Positions 50,380-58,575 of a stretch of 64,000 bases of DNA are shown here, piece by piece. The position numbers and the translations under genes were made by a program. Location: the NCBI GenBank assembly GCA_035626595.1, contig DASPNJ010000152.1, forward strand, positions 9,259-73,258, read 5' to 3'. This DNA comes from JAQGMV01 sp035626595. Its GTDB lineage: Bacteria; Pseudomonadota; Gammaproteobacteria; Burkholderiales; SG8-41. The notes below the pieces were generated by a model, which saw only the letters and a program-made list of their open reading frames with translations, did not search any database and was not told the origin of the DNA. Every line of letters begins with the position of its first letter. Position 1 is the stretch's first letter.

Positions 50380-52424
50380 GCGGCGTCCACGGCGATGTCG
50401 ATCACGAGGTTGCCGAACGCATCGACGCACGCCCGCTGCGAAGGCGCGAGCAGCGTCGTCGAGCTCATCTCTTCGATCACCGCGGGGCCCGCGATCTCAC
50501 CGCCGGCGGGGAGCGCGTCGCGCGCGAAGACCGGCGTCTCGATCCAGCCCGCACGCGCGCCGTGGTAGATCGCGCGCCGGCCCTTGTGCAGCCGGACCGG
50601 CGTTTCCCGCCCATCGTGCCTGCGCAATGGCGCTTTGGGTACGCGGCCCAGCGCCTGCAACCGGCAGTTCACGATCTCGATCGCCCGGTCGCTCACGTCG
50701 TACCCGTACTCGCGCTCGTGCGCTGCGTGAAAGTCGCGCACGAAGCGCTCGAAACTGCCCTCCGCATCGACGGCGACGCGCACCTCGAAATTCTGGCCCT
50801 GAAAGCGCGCGTCGATGGCGCGGCGGAATGATCGATTCTCGGGCGCGACGCGTTCGCGCTCGAGCCAGGATTGCGCTTCCGCCGCCATCGCCTCGAAGAG
50901 CTCGCATACGCGCGCCCACGCGCGATCGCCTGCTTCCGCCAGCTCGCTGCGCACGAAGTCGAAGGAGATGTCGGTCAGCAGCATGCCGCGGGCGCACATC
51001 GTGCCGGGCTCCTGCGGCACGATGACGCGCGGGATGCCGCACTCGGCCGCGATCGCGAGCGCGTGCAGCGGCCCGGCGCCGCCGTACGCGAGCAGCGCGA
51101 ACCCGGAGAGGTCGTAGCCGCGCTCGGTCGAGACAGCGCGGATCGCGCGGCTCATGTTCGCATTCGCGATGCGTATCACGCCCTCGGCCGCGCTTTCGAG
51201 CGTGAGCCCGAGCGGACGCGCGATTCTTTCCAGCATCGCCGCGCGCGCCGCCGCTTCGTCCACCGGCAGACGCCCGTCGAGCAGCGCCACCGGATCGAGC
51301 CGGTGCAGACAGATCTGCGCATCGGTGATCGTCGGCTCGGCGCCGCCTTTTGCATAGGCGACGGGCCCCGGCGCCGCGCCGGCGCTGCGCGGCCCTACTT
51401 TGAGCGCGCCGGCGTCGTCCATCCACGCGATGCTGCCGCCGCCGGCGCCGATCACGTGCACGTCCACCATCGGCGTCTTGAGCGGGTAGTCGGCGACGCT
51501 ACGATGCGAAGTGAAGAGCGGCGCTCCGCAGTAGACGAGCGAGACATCGGTGCTGGTGCCGCCGACGTCGAACGTCACGAGATTGTCGAAGCCCGCGGCG
51601 CGGCCGAGCGCCGCGGCGCCGACCACGCCGGCCGCGGGACCCGAGAGGCACGTGCGCACCGGAAACGAACGCACCGCGCGGATCGACATGAGGCCGCCGT
51701 TCGAGTGGATCGTGAAGGGCTCGGCCTCGATGCCGAGCGCGCGAACCCGCTCCACGAAGCGATCGAGGTAACGCTCCATGCGCGGTCCGACGTAGGCGTT
51801 GAGGACCGTGGTGGAGACGCGCTCGTATTCCCTGAACTCGGGCAGCACCTCGCTCGAGACGCTTACGTAAGCTTCGGGCATGAGCCGCTCGATCGCAGCA
51901 CGCGCCCGGCGCTCGTGCGCCGCGTTGCGGTAGGCGTGAAGGAAACACACGGCGACTGCGCGAACGCCGGCCCGTTTGAGGTCCAGCACCGCGCGCTCGA
52001 GCTCCGCCTCGTCCAGCGTCCGGAGCACTTCGCCGGCCGCGTTCAGCCGTTCGGCGAGCTCGAGACGTTGCGCCCGCGGCACGAGCGGCGGGGGCTTGCC
52101 GACGCTGTAATCGTAGAGATGCGGCCGCGTCTGGCGCCCGATCTCCAGCACGTCGCGAAAGCCCCGCGTCGTGATGAGCCCGGTGCGCGCGCCGCGCCGC
52201 TCGATCACGAGATTGGTCGCGACCGTCGTGCCGTGCCCGATGTGGGTCACGCGCGACGCCGCGATCTCGTGGCGCGCCAGCAGATCGGCTATCCCCTGCT
52301 CGATCGCGATGGAGGGATCGGCCGGCGTGGACGCAACTTTATGGAAGGCCACGGTGCCGTCGCGCTCGTCGAGCAGCGTGAAATCGGTGAACGTGCCGCC
52401 GACGTCGATGCCTATGCGGTACAT
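50376..52424 (-). CDS. hyuA: N-methylhydantoinase A / 5-oxoprolinase family alpha subunit (copy 2)
   Basis: This 682-residue protein parallels copy 1: YRIGIDVGGTFTDFTLLDERDG at the N-terminus, HIGHGTTVATNLVIERRGARTG near residue 72, FDVGGTSTDVSLVYCGAPLF near residue 290, and GAGGGSIAWMDDAG near 330. The start ATG at 52424 fits the family; the longer ORF start at 52511 includes SSFPRRRESS, the known translation of an intergenic repeat, and is rejected. It lies 44 bp behind Bug 8 and overlaps hyuB by GTGA. Within a Bug-HyuA-HyuB-DadA operon it probably opens a cyclic amide imported with Bug 8. Substrate unknown. Confidence 0.92.
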   Translation of the reverse strand: MYRIGIDVGGTFTDFTLLDERDGTVAFHKVASTPADPSIAIEQGIADLLARHEIAASRVTHIGHGTTVATNLVIERRGARTGLITTRGFRDVLEIGRQTRPHLYDYSVGKPPPLVPRAQRLELAERLNAAGEVLRTLDEAELERAVLDLKRAGVRAVAVCFLHAYRNAAHERRARAAIERLMPEAYVSVSSEVLPEFREYERVSTTVLNAYVGPRMERYLDRFVERVRALGIEAEPFTIHSNGGLMSIRAVRSFPVRTCLSGPAAGVVGAAALGRAAGFDNLVTFDVGGTSTDVSLVYCGAPLFTSHRSVADYPLKTPMVDVHVIGAGGGSIAWMDDAGALKVGPRSAGAAPGPVAYAKGGAEPTITDAQICLHRLDPVALLDGRLPVDEAAARAAMLERIARPLGLTLESAAEGVIRIANANMSRAIRAVSTERGYDLSGFALLAYGGAGPLHALAIAAECGIPRVIVPQEPGTMCARGMLLTDISFDFVRSELAEAGDRAWARVCELFEAMAAEAQSWLERERVAPENRSFRRAIDARFQGQNFEVRVAVDAEGSFERFVRDFHAAHEREYGYDVSDRAIEIVNCRLQALGRVPKAPLRRHDGRETPVRLHKGRRAIYHGARAGWIETPVFARDALPAGGEIAGPAVIEEMSSTTLLAPSQRACVDAFGNLVIDIAVDAA

Positions 52425-52441
52425 GCTGCCGGATACACTGG

Positions 52442-52461
52442 ATTCCCGCCTGCGCGGGAAT
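52442..52461. repeat. ATTCCC-N8-GGGAAT repeat (RS3-like)
   Basis: ATTCCCGCCTGCGCGGGAAT has the exact form of the Neisseria dRS3 element (ATTCCC-N8-GGGAAT). It lies in the 44-bp gap between Bug 8 and hyuA copy 2. A degenerate relative occurs at 36135-36161. Its role here is unknown. Confidence 0.6.
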
Positions 52462-52468
52462 GACGAAT

Positions 52469-53437
52469 TCAATCGAGCTTGATGCCGGCCTCGTTGATGA
52501 CCTTGCGCCACTTGGCGATCTCGGAGGCGACGCGCTTACCGAAGTTCGCGGGCGTGCTGGCGACGACGACGAGCCCCTGGGATGCGAGCAGGTCGCGCAT
52601 CGCGGGTGCGGCGAGCGCGCGGGCCGTCTCCTCCTGCACCCGCCGCGTGATATCGGGGGGTGTCGCCGCCGGCGCGAACAGCCCGAACCACACCAGCGCC
52701 TCGTATCCCGGATAGCCGGATTCGGCGATCGTCGGCACGTTCGGCGTGATCGGCGCGCGCTCGAGGCTGCTCACGCCGATTGTGCGAAGCTTTCCCGACT
52801 GCGTGTGCGGAAGGGAAGTCATGATTACGTCGAACATGAGCGAGAGGTGACCGCCGAGAAGGTCCGTCAACGCGGGCCCGGAGCCCTTGTACGGCACGTG
52901 CGTCATCCGGATCTTCGCCGTCGATTCGAACAGCGCCATGGCCATGTGCGAGGCGCTGCCGCTGCCGGCGGTGCCGTAGTTCAACTCGCGCGGCCGCGCT
53001 TTCGCCAGCGCCGTCAGCTCTTTCACCGACCGGATCGGGAGCGACGGATGCACCGAGAGGAGCTGCGGGATGAACGCGATTTCGGTGATCGGCGCGAAGT
53101 CGCGCAGCGGATCGTAAGCGAGCTTCTGATACAGGCTCGCGGCCACCGCATGCGTCGTGACCGTACCCAGGAGCAGCGTGTAGCCGTCCGGCGCCGCCTT
53201 GGCAACGTGGTCCGAGCCGACGATGCCGCCGCCGCCCGCACGGTTGTCCACGATCACCGGTTGCTTCCATGCCTCGTTGAGGCGCTGGGCGATATTGCGC
53301 GCGAGGAGGTCGGTCGAGCCGCCGGCGGCGAACGGCACGACGATGCGCACCGTTTTCGCGGGATAGGCGTCGCCCGAGGCAGCGTGCGCGCCCAACGGCG
53401 CGAGCAATGACGCCAGGAGTACAGAGAGACGGAGCAT
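52469..53437 (-). CDS. Bug/TctC-family periplasmic solute-binding protein (8)
   Basis: This 322-residue protein has a signal peptide (MLRLSVLLASLLAPLGAHAASG) and YPAKTVRIVVPFAAGGSTDLLAR, VIVDNRAGGGGIVGSD, APDGYTLLLGT, LYQKLAYDPLRDF and VPYKGSGPALTDLLGG. It is the first gene of the operon with hyuA, hyuB and dadA, so its ligand may be the cyclic amide or the D-amino acid those enzymes use. The gene faces away from the tRNA-Val, whose 5' end is 42 bp upstream. Confidence 0.93.
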   Translation of the reverse strand: MLRLSVLLASLLAPLGAHAASGDAYPAKTVRIVVPFAAGGSTDLLARNIAQRLNEAWKQPVIVDNRAGGGGIVGSDHVAKAAPDGYTLLLGTVTTHAVAASLYQKLAYDPLRDFAPITEIAFIPQLLSVHPSLPIRSVKELTALAKARPRELNYGTAGSGSASHMAMALFESTAKIRMTHVPYKGSGPALTDLLGGHLSLMFDVIMTSLPHTQSGKLRTIGVSSLERAPITPNVPTIAESGYPGYEALVWFGLFAPAATPPDITRRVQEETARALAAPAMRDLLASQGLVVVASTPANFGKRVASEIAKWRKVINEAGIKLD

Positions 53438-53479
53438 GCGATTGCCTGTTAAAATGCGGCCCGCAGCAACACTCCACCC

Positions 53480-53554
53480 GGGCGGTTAACTCAGCGGTAG
53501 AGTGCCACCTTCACACGGTGGAAGCCACTGGTTCGATCCCAGTACCGCCCACCA
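53480..53554 (+). tRNA. tRNA-Val (anticodon CAC)
   Basis: A complete cloverleaf of 75 bases: acceptor arm GGGCGGT with ACCGCCC, D arm ACTC...GAGT, anticodon stem CCACC/GGTGG with the loop TTCACAC giving anticodon CAC (Val), T arm ACTGG-TTCGATC-CCAGT, discriminator A and an encoded CCA. It ends 13 bp from the stop codon of the HlyD gene. Confidence 0.96.
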
Positions 53555-53567
53555 CTCCCCTCCTGCT

Positions 53568-54965
53568 TCATCGTTCGGTCATCGCCCGCTCGCGCGCGCG
53601 GTTGATCGGCTTCAGCAGGTAGTACAGCACCGAGCGCATGCCGGTGATGATGTCCACCGACGCGAGCATCCCGGGGCTGATCGACAGTTTCTTGTCGTGG
53701 TACATGATCGCGTTCGAGGCCGTGCGCACGTGCGCGATGTAATACGGCTCGCCCTGCTGGGGCACGACCGAGTCCGCGGCGACGTGCTCGACCTTCCCTT
53801 CGAGGCCGCCGAAGATGCTGAAGTCGTACGCGGTCACCTTGACCACTGCGCGCTGGCCGACCCGCACGAAAGCGATGTCCGCAGGACGGATGCGCGTTTC
53901 GATCAGCAGGTTGTCCTCGACGGGCACCATCTCGATCATCGGGCTGCCCGGCTGCACCACCCCGCCGATCGTCTTGTTCGGTATCGCCTTCACGACGCCG
54001 TCCATCGCGGCACGCACGATCGTGCGCGTCGCGCGATCTTCGAGCGCCGGTATCTGCTCGGCCACCTTGGCGAGCTCCGCCTGCGCCACCGCGAGCTCGC
54101 CTCCGGCCTGCGCGCGGAACGCCGCTTCGTTATCGGCGAGACGGCCACGCGCCTCCGCGATGGCGGCCTGCGCCCGCGGGATTGCGAGCCGCGCCTGCTC
54201 GAGCTCGGTGCGGGTGCGCGTCTGCTCACGCTCGAGCCGCAGCAGCTCGACCTCGGACACCACACCCTTCTTGACCAGCGGGGCGGTGATCGCGAGCTCG
54301 CGATCGACCAGCACGAGCTGCTCGGCCAGGCGCTGCGAGCGGGACGTGAGCTCCTTCAGCTCGCTCTCGCGCTGCACGAGCTGCTGGCGCAGAACCTGCG
54401 TCTTGGTTGCGAGCTCCGCCTGGCGCGACCGGTACAGAGCGGCCTCCTGCTGCGCGATGGTCGGGCTGCCCTTGGTCACTTCGACGGGCATGCTGAAAGC
54501 GCTGCCCCGGGCCTCGGCCCTGAGCCGCGCGATCCTCGCCTTGAGCGCGAGCGCGCTCTGCTCGCCTTCGCGAAACGCGGCCTCGAAGCGCGTGGGATCG
54601 ATGCGTATGAGCGGCTCGCCTTTCTTCACGATGTCGCCCTCGCTCACGAGGATCTCGGCGATGATGCCGCCTTCGAGGTTCGTGATGACCTGCGTCTGGC
54701 TCTGGGTGATCACGCGACCATCGCCGCGCGTGACCTCCTCGATCTCGAAGTATGCCGCCCATGCGATGAACGCCGCGAAAAACAGCACGACCGTCGCCAG
54801 CATGATGTGCGGTGCACGCCGCTCGCGCACGTCCTCGGCGCGAATCTTGTCGGCGGCCCAGCCTGCGATGGTCGTTCGCGCTTCGGGCGCGGCGGGAGCG
54901 GCCGCCGGCGCGCGCGCCTCGGCAGGTCGCGCCGCCGAGGGTGCTTGCTCGATGGTCTCGCTCAA
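53568..54965 (-). CDS. Type I secretion membrane fusion protein (HlyD family)
   Basis: This 465-residue protein is the periplasmic adaptor of the type I secretion system. It has a Pro/Ala-rich cytoplasmic start, one membrane segment (HIMLATVVLFFAAFIAWAAYF near residue 55), the lipoyl-type VTRGDGRVI...ITNLEGGIIAEILVSEGDIVKKGEPLIRID, a long coiled-coil (residues about 150-300), and the C-terminal TAYDFSIFGGLEGKVEHVAADSVVPQQGEPYYIAHV segment of HlyD. The start is TTG at 54965, overlapping the ABC transporter stop as TTGA; no ATG lies nearby. The gene is last in the tolC-like - ABC - HlyD series. Confidence 0.95.
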   Translation of the reverse strand: MSETIEQAPSAARPAEARAPAAAPAAPEARTTIAGWAADKIRAEDVRERRAPHIMLATVVLFFAAFIAWAAYFEIEEVTRGDGRVITQSQTQVITNLEGGIIAEILVSEGDIVKKGEPLIRIDPTRFEAAFREGEQSALALKARIARLRAEARGSAFSMPVEVTKGSPTIAQQEAALYRSRQAELATKTQVLRQQLVQRESELKELTSRSQRLAEQLVLVDRELAITAPLVKKGVVSEVELLRLEREQTRTRTELEQARLAIPRAQAAIAEARGRLADNEAAFRAQAGGELAVAQAELAKVAEQIPALEDRATRTIVRAAMDGVVKAIPNKTIGGVVQPGSPMIEMVPVEDNLLIETRIRPADIAFVRVGQRAVVKVTAYDFSIFGGLEGKVEHVAADSVVPQQGEPYYIAHVRTASNAIMYHDKKLSISPGMLASVDIITGMRSVLYYLLKPINRARERAMTER

Positions 54966-57091
54966 CTCGCTTTCCTCACGCGGCCCTGCGCCAGCGCCTG
55001 CAGCACGTCGGTCTTCGGACCTGCCGCGACGACGCGCCCGCCGTCCATCACGATCAGACGATCGACCAGTGTCAGCATCGATTCGCGGTGCGTGACGACG
55101 ATCAGCGTGCGGCCTTCGAGCACGCGCGCAAGCCGCGCCTTGAACTGCTCCTCCGTGCCCGTGTCCATCGCCGCCGTCGGCTCGTCCAGCAGCAGCACCG
55201 GCGGATCGGACAGGAGCGCCCGCGCGAGCGCAACCGCCTGCTTCTGTCCGCCGGAGAGCGCGTCACCGCGCTCGCCGACCGGCATGTCGAAGCCTTCCGG
55301 GTGCTTGTTCAGATGCTCGTCGAGGCCGACGAGCTGCACGGCGCGCAGCATCGCCGCATCGTCGGTGTTCGGGGCACCCATCGTCAGGTTTTGCCGTACG
55401 GTCCCGGAGAAGAGCACAACGTTCTGCGGCATGTAGCCGATGTTACGGCGCAGATCGGTGGGATCGATCTGCCGCGAGTCGATACCGTCGATCAGCACGT
55501 TGCCGGCCTGCGGGTGATGCAGTCCGATGAGGAGCTTCGCAAGCGTGCTCTTGCCCGAGCCCATGCGCCCGATCACGCCGACACGCGAGCCGGGCGCGAT
55601 CGCGAACGACGCTTCGCGCAGCGCGTCCACCTGCTGGCCGGGATAGCGGAACGTGACGGCACGGAAATCGATGCGACCGTCGAGCCGGCGGCGGTGCACG
55701 AAGGTCTTGCCCGGCTCGCGCTCGATCGGCGCTTCCATGATCTTGTTGAGCGCGTTCAACGCCGTGGTGGCGGTGTGATAGCGCGTGAGCAGCCCCGCGA
55801 GCTGCGTAAGCGGCGCGACCGCGCGGCTCGCGATGATGGCGCATGCGATGAGCGCGCCCAGCGTGAGCTTGCCGTCCGCCGCGAGGTAGGCGCCGACGAT
55901 CAGGACGGCGATGCCCGAGGCGGCCTGAATCCACCCCGTGAAATGCAGGGCGAACGCCGACAGCACGCGCGCGGTCAGGCTCTCGCGCGCGACGAAATCG
56001 ACGAGGCTCTCCCAGCGGCGCTGGAGCTGCGACGCGGCGTTCAGATGCTTCACGTGCTCGATCGCGGCGAGCGTCTCGATCACGGTCGCGTATTTCGCCT
56101 CCGTCGCCGCGAAGCTCCTCTTGATGTGATCGCGCAGCGCGGGCTGCAGCGCGAGACCCACGAGCACGACGATCGGAATGGCGATCAGCACCGGCAGCGT
56201 CATCCAGAACCCGCCGATCCAGAAGATCATCGCGATGAAGAGCAGCGCGAACGGCAGATCGATGATCGAGGCGAGCGTGGCGGAGGTGAAGAACTCGCGC
56301 AGCGACTCGAACTCGCGCAGGTTGTTCGCGAGCGTGCCGACCGGCTGCCGCGGCTGATCGAGCTTCAGATCCATCACCCGCGCGAAAAGCGCCGCCGACA
56401 GCGCGAGATCGGCCCTGCGGCCCACCACGTCGATGAAATACCCGCGAATCACCTTGAGCACGAGGTCGAAGGCGAAAACGATCGCGATGCCGATCGTGAG
56501 CACCCACAGCGTCTCCATCGCCTGGTTCGGCACGACGCGGTCGTACACGTTCATGAAAAAGAGCGGCGAGGCGAGCGCGAAGACGTTGATGAGCACCGTC
56601 GCGAGCGCCACCTCGGAATAGGTGCGCACCTCGCGGCGCATCGTGCCCCAGAACCAGTGATGCTTGTCGATGATCTGCTCGGTGCGGGTCCCGGCGGAGA
56701 AGCGCTGTAACCGCGTGAGCAGCATCGAATGGCCGGAATACTCGCTTTCGAGCTCCGCGAGCGGTACCTCGCGTACGTTTTCCGGATCCGCGGGATCGAT
56801 CAGTTCGGCGCGCCCGGCGTCGATCCTGACCAGCACGTAGGCGCGGCGGGCGCGCGCCAGCACGATCGACGGCAGAAACTCCGGCTTGATCTCGCCGAGC
56901 CTGGTTTTTACCAGGCGTGCTTCGAGCCCCGCGCGCTCGGCCGCGCGCGGCAGCAGCGCCGGCGTGAGGCGGCCTTCTTCGAGCGGCAGCCCGGCGACGA
57001 GCGCTTCGGGCGACACGGCCTCGCCGTGCAGCCGTGCAGCGATCGCGAGACTCGCCGCCAGCGCGTCCATCGGCAGCGTTGCGTCGTTCAT
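54962..57091 (-). CDS. Type I secretion ABC transporter, LapB-like with inactive C39-like domain
   Basis: This 709-residue protein has three parts. Residues 1-130 form a C39-peptidase-like domain (LPMDALAASLAIAARLHGEAVS, LPLEEGRLTPALLPRAAERAGL) without the catalytic Cys, as in LapB-type exporters of giant adhesins. The membrane domain spans about 155-440. The ATPase has Walker A GRMGSGKSTLAKLL near residue 510, Q-loop GYMPQNVVLFSGT, signature LSGGQKQAVALARALL near 610 and Walker B VLLLDEPTAAMD. It exports unfolded RTX proteins in one step with HlyD and TolC. ATG at 57091 overlaps the TolC-like stop (ATGA). Confidence 0.96.
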   Translation of the reverse strand: MNDATLPMDALAASLAIAARLHGEAVSPEALVAGLPLEEGRLTPALLPRAAERAGLEARLVKTRLGEIKPEFLPSIVLARARRAYVLVRIDAGRAELIDPADPENVREVPLAELESEYSGHSMLLTRLQRFSAGTRTEQIIDKHHWFWGTMRREVRTYSEVALATVLINVFALASPLFFMNVYDRVVPNQAMETLWVLTIGIAIVFAFDLVLKVIRGYFIDVVGRRADLALSAALFARVMDLKLDQPRQPVGTLANNLREFESLREFFTSATLASIIDLPFALLFIAMIFWIGGFWMTLPVLIAIPIVVLVGLALQPALRDHIKRSFAATEAKYATVIETLAAIEHVKHLNAASQLQRRWESLVDFVARESLTARVLSAFALHFTGWIQAASGIAVLIVGAYLAADGKLTLGALIACAIIASRAVAPLTQLAGLLTRYHTATTALNALNKIMEAPIEREPGKTFVHRRRLDGRIDFRAVTFRYPGQQVDALREASFAIAPGSRVGVIGRMGSGKSTLAKLLIGLHHPQAGNVLIDGIDSRQIDPTDLRRNIGYMPQNVVLFSGTVRQNLTMGAPNTDDAAMLRAVQLVGLDEHLNKHPEGFDMPVGERGDALSGGQKQAVALARALLSDPPVLLLDEPTAAMDTGTEEQFKARLARVLEGRTLIVVTHRESMLTLVDRLIVMDGGRVVAAGPKTDVLQALAQGRVRKAS

Positions 57092-58461
57092 GGCGCGCTC
57101 CGCGTGCCGAGCGCATCGGCGCCGGGCACGCGTTCGGGCGGCGGCGGGGGCGTGCGCTCCGGCACCTTCACGCCGAGCGAGCTCAGCAATGCGCCCATGC
57201 TCGCGAGCAGCCGCAACTCGCCCAGCGCCACGGCGGTGCGCCCCGCGATCGCACTGGCGTTTGCGTTGAAGCGCTCGTTCTCCGCGTTGAGCACGTCCAG
57301 CAGGCTGCGCTGGCCGAGCTGGAACTGCATGCGGTAGGCCTCGGCGACTTCGAGTGAAGCGCGCGCGTAGCGCTCGAGCTGCGGCAGCCGCGCACGGTCC
57401 GACATCAGCGCCTCCCACGCCTGGCGCACGTCGCGCTCGACTTCGTAGCGCACGCGCGCCACCTCCGATACCGCCTGATCCACGCGCGCCGCGACCTCGC
57501 GCACACGCTCGCTGTCGCCGAAGCCGCGAAACAGGTTGTAGCGCAGCCGCAGCATCGCGAGCGCATCGTTGTTCGTTCCGGGAATGCCGTCGATGTCGCG
57601 ATTGCGCGCCGTGCTCGCCTCCACCGTCACCCGCGGCCACGTCATGCGCGCGCGCGCGCTGTCCTGATCGTGCTGCGCGGCCAGAAGATCCTTTTCGGCA
57701 GCGAGCACGGCCGGATGCCGCGCGAGCGCCGTCGCGACGGCCTCGTCGAGCCGTGACGGCAGGCGCGCTGAAAACACGGGCAGCGGATCGAGATTACCGG
57801 GCGGGCGTCCCACGAAATACTTGTACACGGCTTCGGCCTGCGCGAGCTGCCCGATGATCTGCTCCGCCGACGAGACGGCGAGCGCCTGACGGGCCTCCGC
57901 CTGCACGAAGTCGGCGCGGCGCCCGCGGCCGTGGTCGACGATGAGCTTCACGTCCTGCAACGTCTTCTCGTGCACCCCCATGTTTTCGCGCGCGATGACG
58001 AGCTGCTCGCGCAGCCGCTGCACGTCCGCGAACGCCTGACTCGCGCGCAGTCCCACGGTCTCGGCCGTGTCGAAGACCGCGAGGCCGGCACTGTCGGCCA
58101 GCGCATCGAACCGCCTGACCTGCCCGCCGGCGGCGCCGCCGTCGTAGAGAAGCTGGCTCACCGAGACCTCCGCCTCCTGGCGCGAGAGCGTGACGTGCTC
58201 GCCCAGCGCACGCGTCGAAATATTGCGGCTGCGCTCACGCCCGATGCCCAGCGTCGTATTCAGGTTCGGCAGGAGCTCGGCACGCGCCTGGCCCGCCTGC
58301 GCACGCACCGCTTCCTGCCGGTGCTGTGCGGCCTGGATTTCCGGGAAATGCCGGACAGCGCTCGACACGGTCTGGCCGAGCGTCTCCGCCGCGGCCTGCG
58401 GAACCCAATGCAGAAACGCGCACAGAAGTACGATCGAAGAACCGCTCGGGAATCGAGACAC
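57088..58461 (-). CDS. TolC-family outer-membrane channel of type I secretion
   Basis: This 457-residue protein has a signal peptide (SSIVLLCAFLHWVPQAAAE) and the TolC repeat pattern: ETLGQTVSSAVRHFPEIQAAQHR, LLPNLNTTLGIGRERSRN, VSVSQLLYDGGAAGGQVRR in the first half and RHPAVLAAEKDLLAAQ, LRLRYNLFRGFGDSERVRE, YRMQFQLGQRSLLDVLNAENE in the second. This is the agglutination/LapE-like subgroup. The start is GTG at 58461. It is the first gene of the secretion set, 114 bp behind the RTX gene and its terminator, and is coupled to the ABC gene by ATGA. Confidence 0.95.
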   Translation of the reverse strand: MSRFPSGSSIVLLCAFLHWVPQAAAETLGQTVSSAVRHFPEIQAAQHRQEAVRAQAGQARAELLPNLNTTLGIGRERSRNISTRALGEHVTLSRQEAEVSVSQLLYDGGAAGGQVRRFDALADSAGLAVFDTAETVGLRASQAFADVQRLREQLVIARENMGVHEKTLQDVKLIVDHGRGRRADFVQAEARQALAVSSAEQIIGQLAQAEAVYKYFVGRPPGNLDPLPVFSARLPSRLDEAVATALARHPAVLAAEKDLLAAQHDQDSARARMTWPRVTVEASTARNRDIDGIPGTNNDALAMLRLRYNLFRGFGDSERVREVAARVDQAVSEVARVRYEVERDVRQAWEALMSDRARLPQLERYARASLEVAEAYRMQFQLGQRSLLDVLNAENERFNANASAIAGRTAVALGELRLLASMGALLSSLGVKVPERTPPPPPERVPGADALGTRSAP

Positions 58462-58497
58462 GTTGGAGGCTGAGGAAAAGGACCGGACACTCTAGCG

Positions 58498-58532
58498 AAA
58501 AAGAGGCGCGAATGCCATGCGGCATTCGCGCC
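58498..58532 (-). terminator. Rho-independent terminator after the RTX gene
   Basis: On the minus strand, GGCGCGAATGCC pairs with GGCATTCGCGCC around a 4-base GCAT loop and is followed by TCTTTTT. The stem is 12 perfect base pairs. It separates the highly repetitive RTX gene from the secretion genes, so part of the transcripts probably ends here. Confidence 0.85.
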
Positions 58533-58575
58533 TTTTCTCCTTGCGAGCGCCCCCTTTTGAGCCCCCGCGCCTGCG

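Noticed and set aside
9449..53437. Complete tripartite tricarboxylate transport systems
   Set aside because: Eight binding proteins are present but no TctA-like or TctB-like membrane protein can be found in the window.
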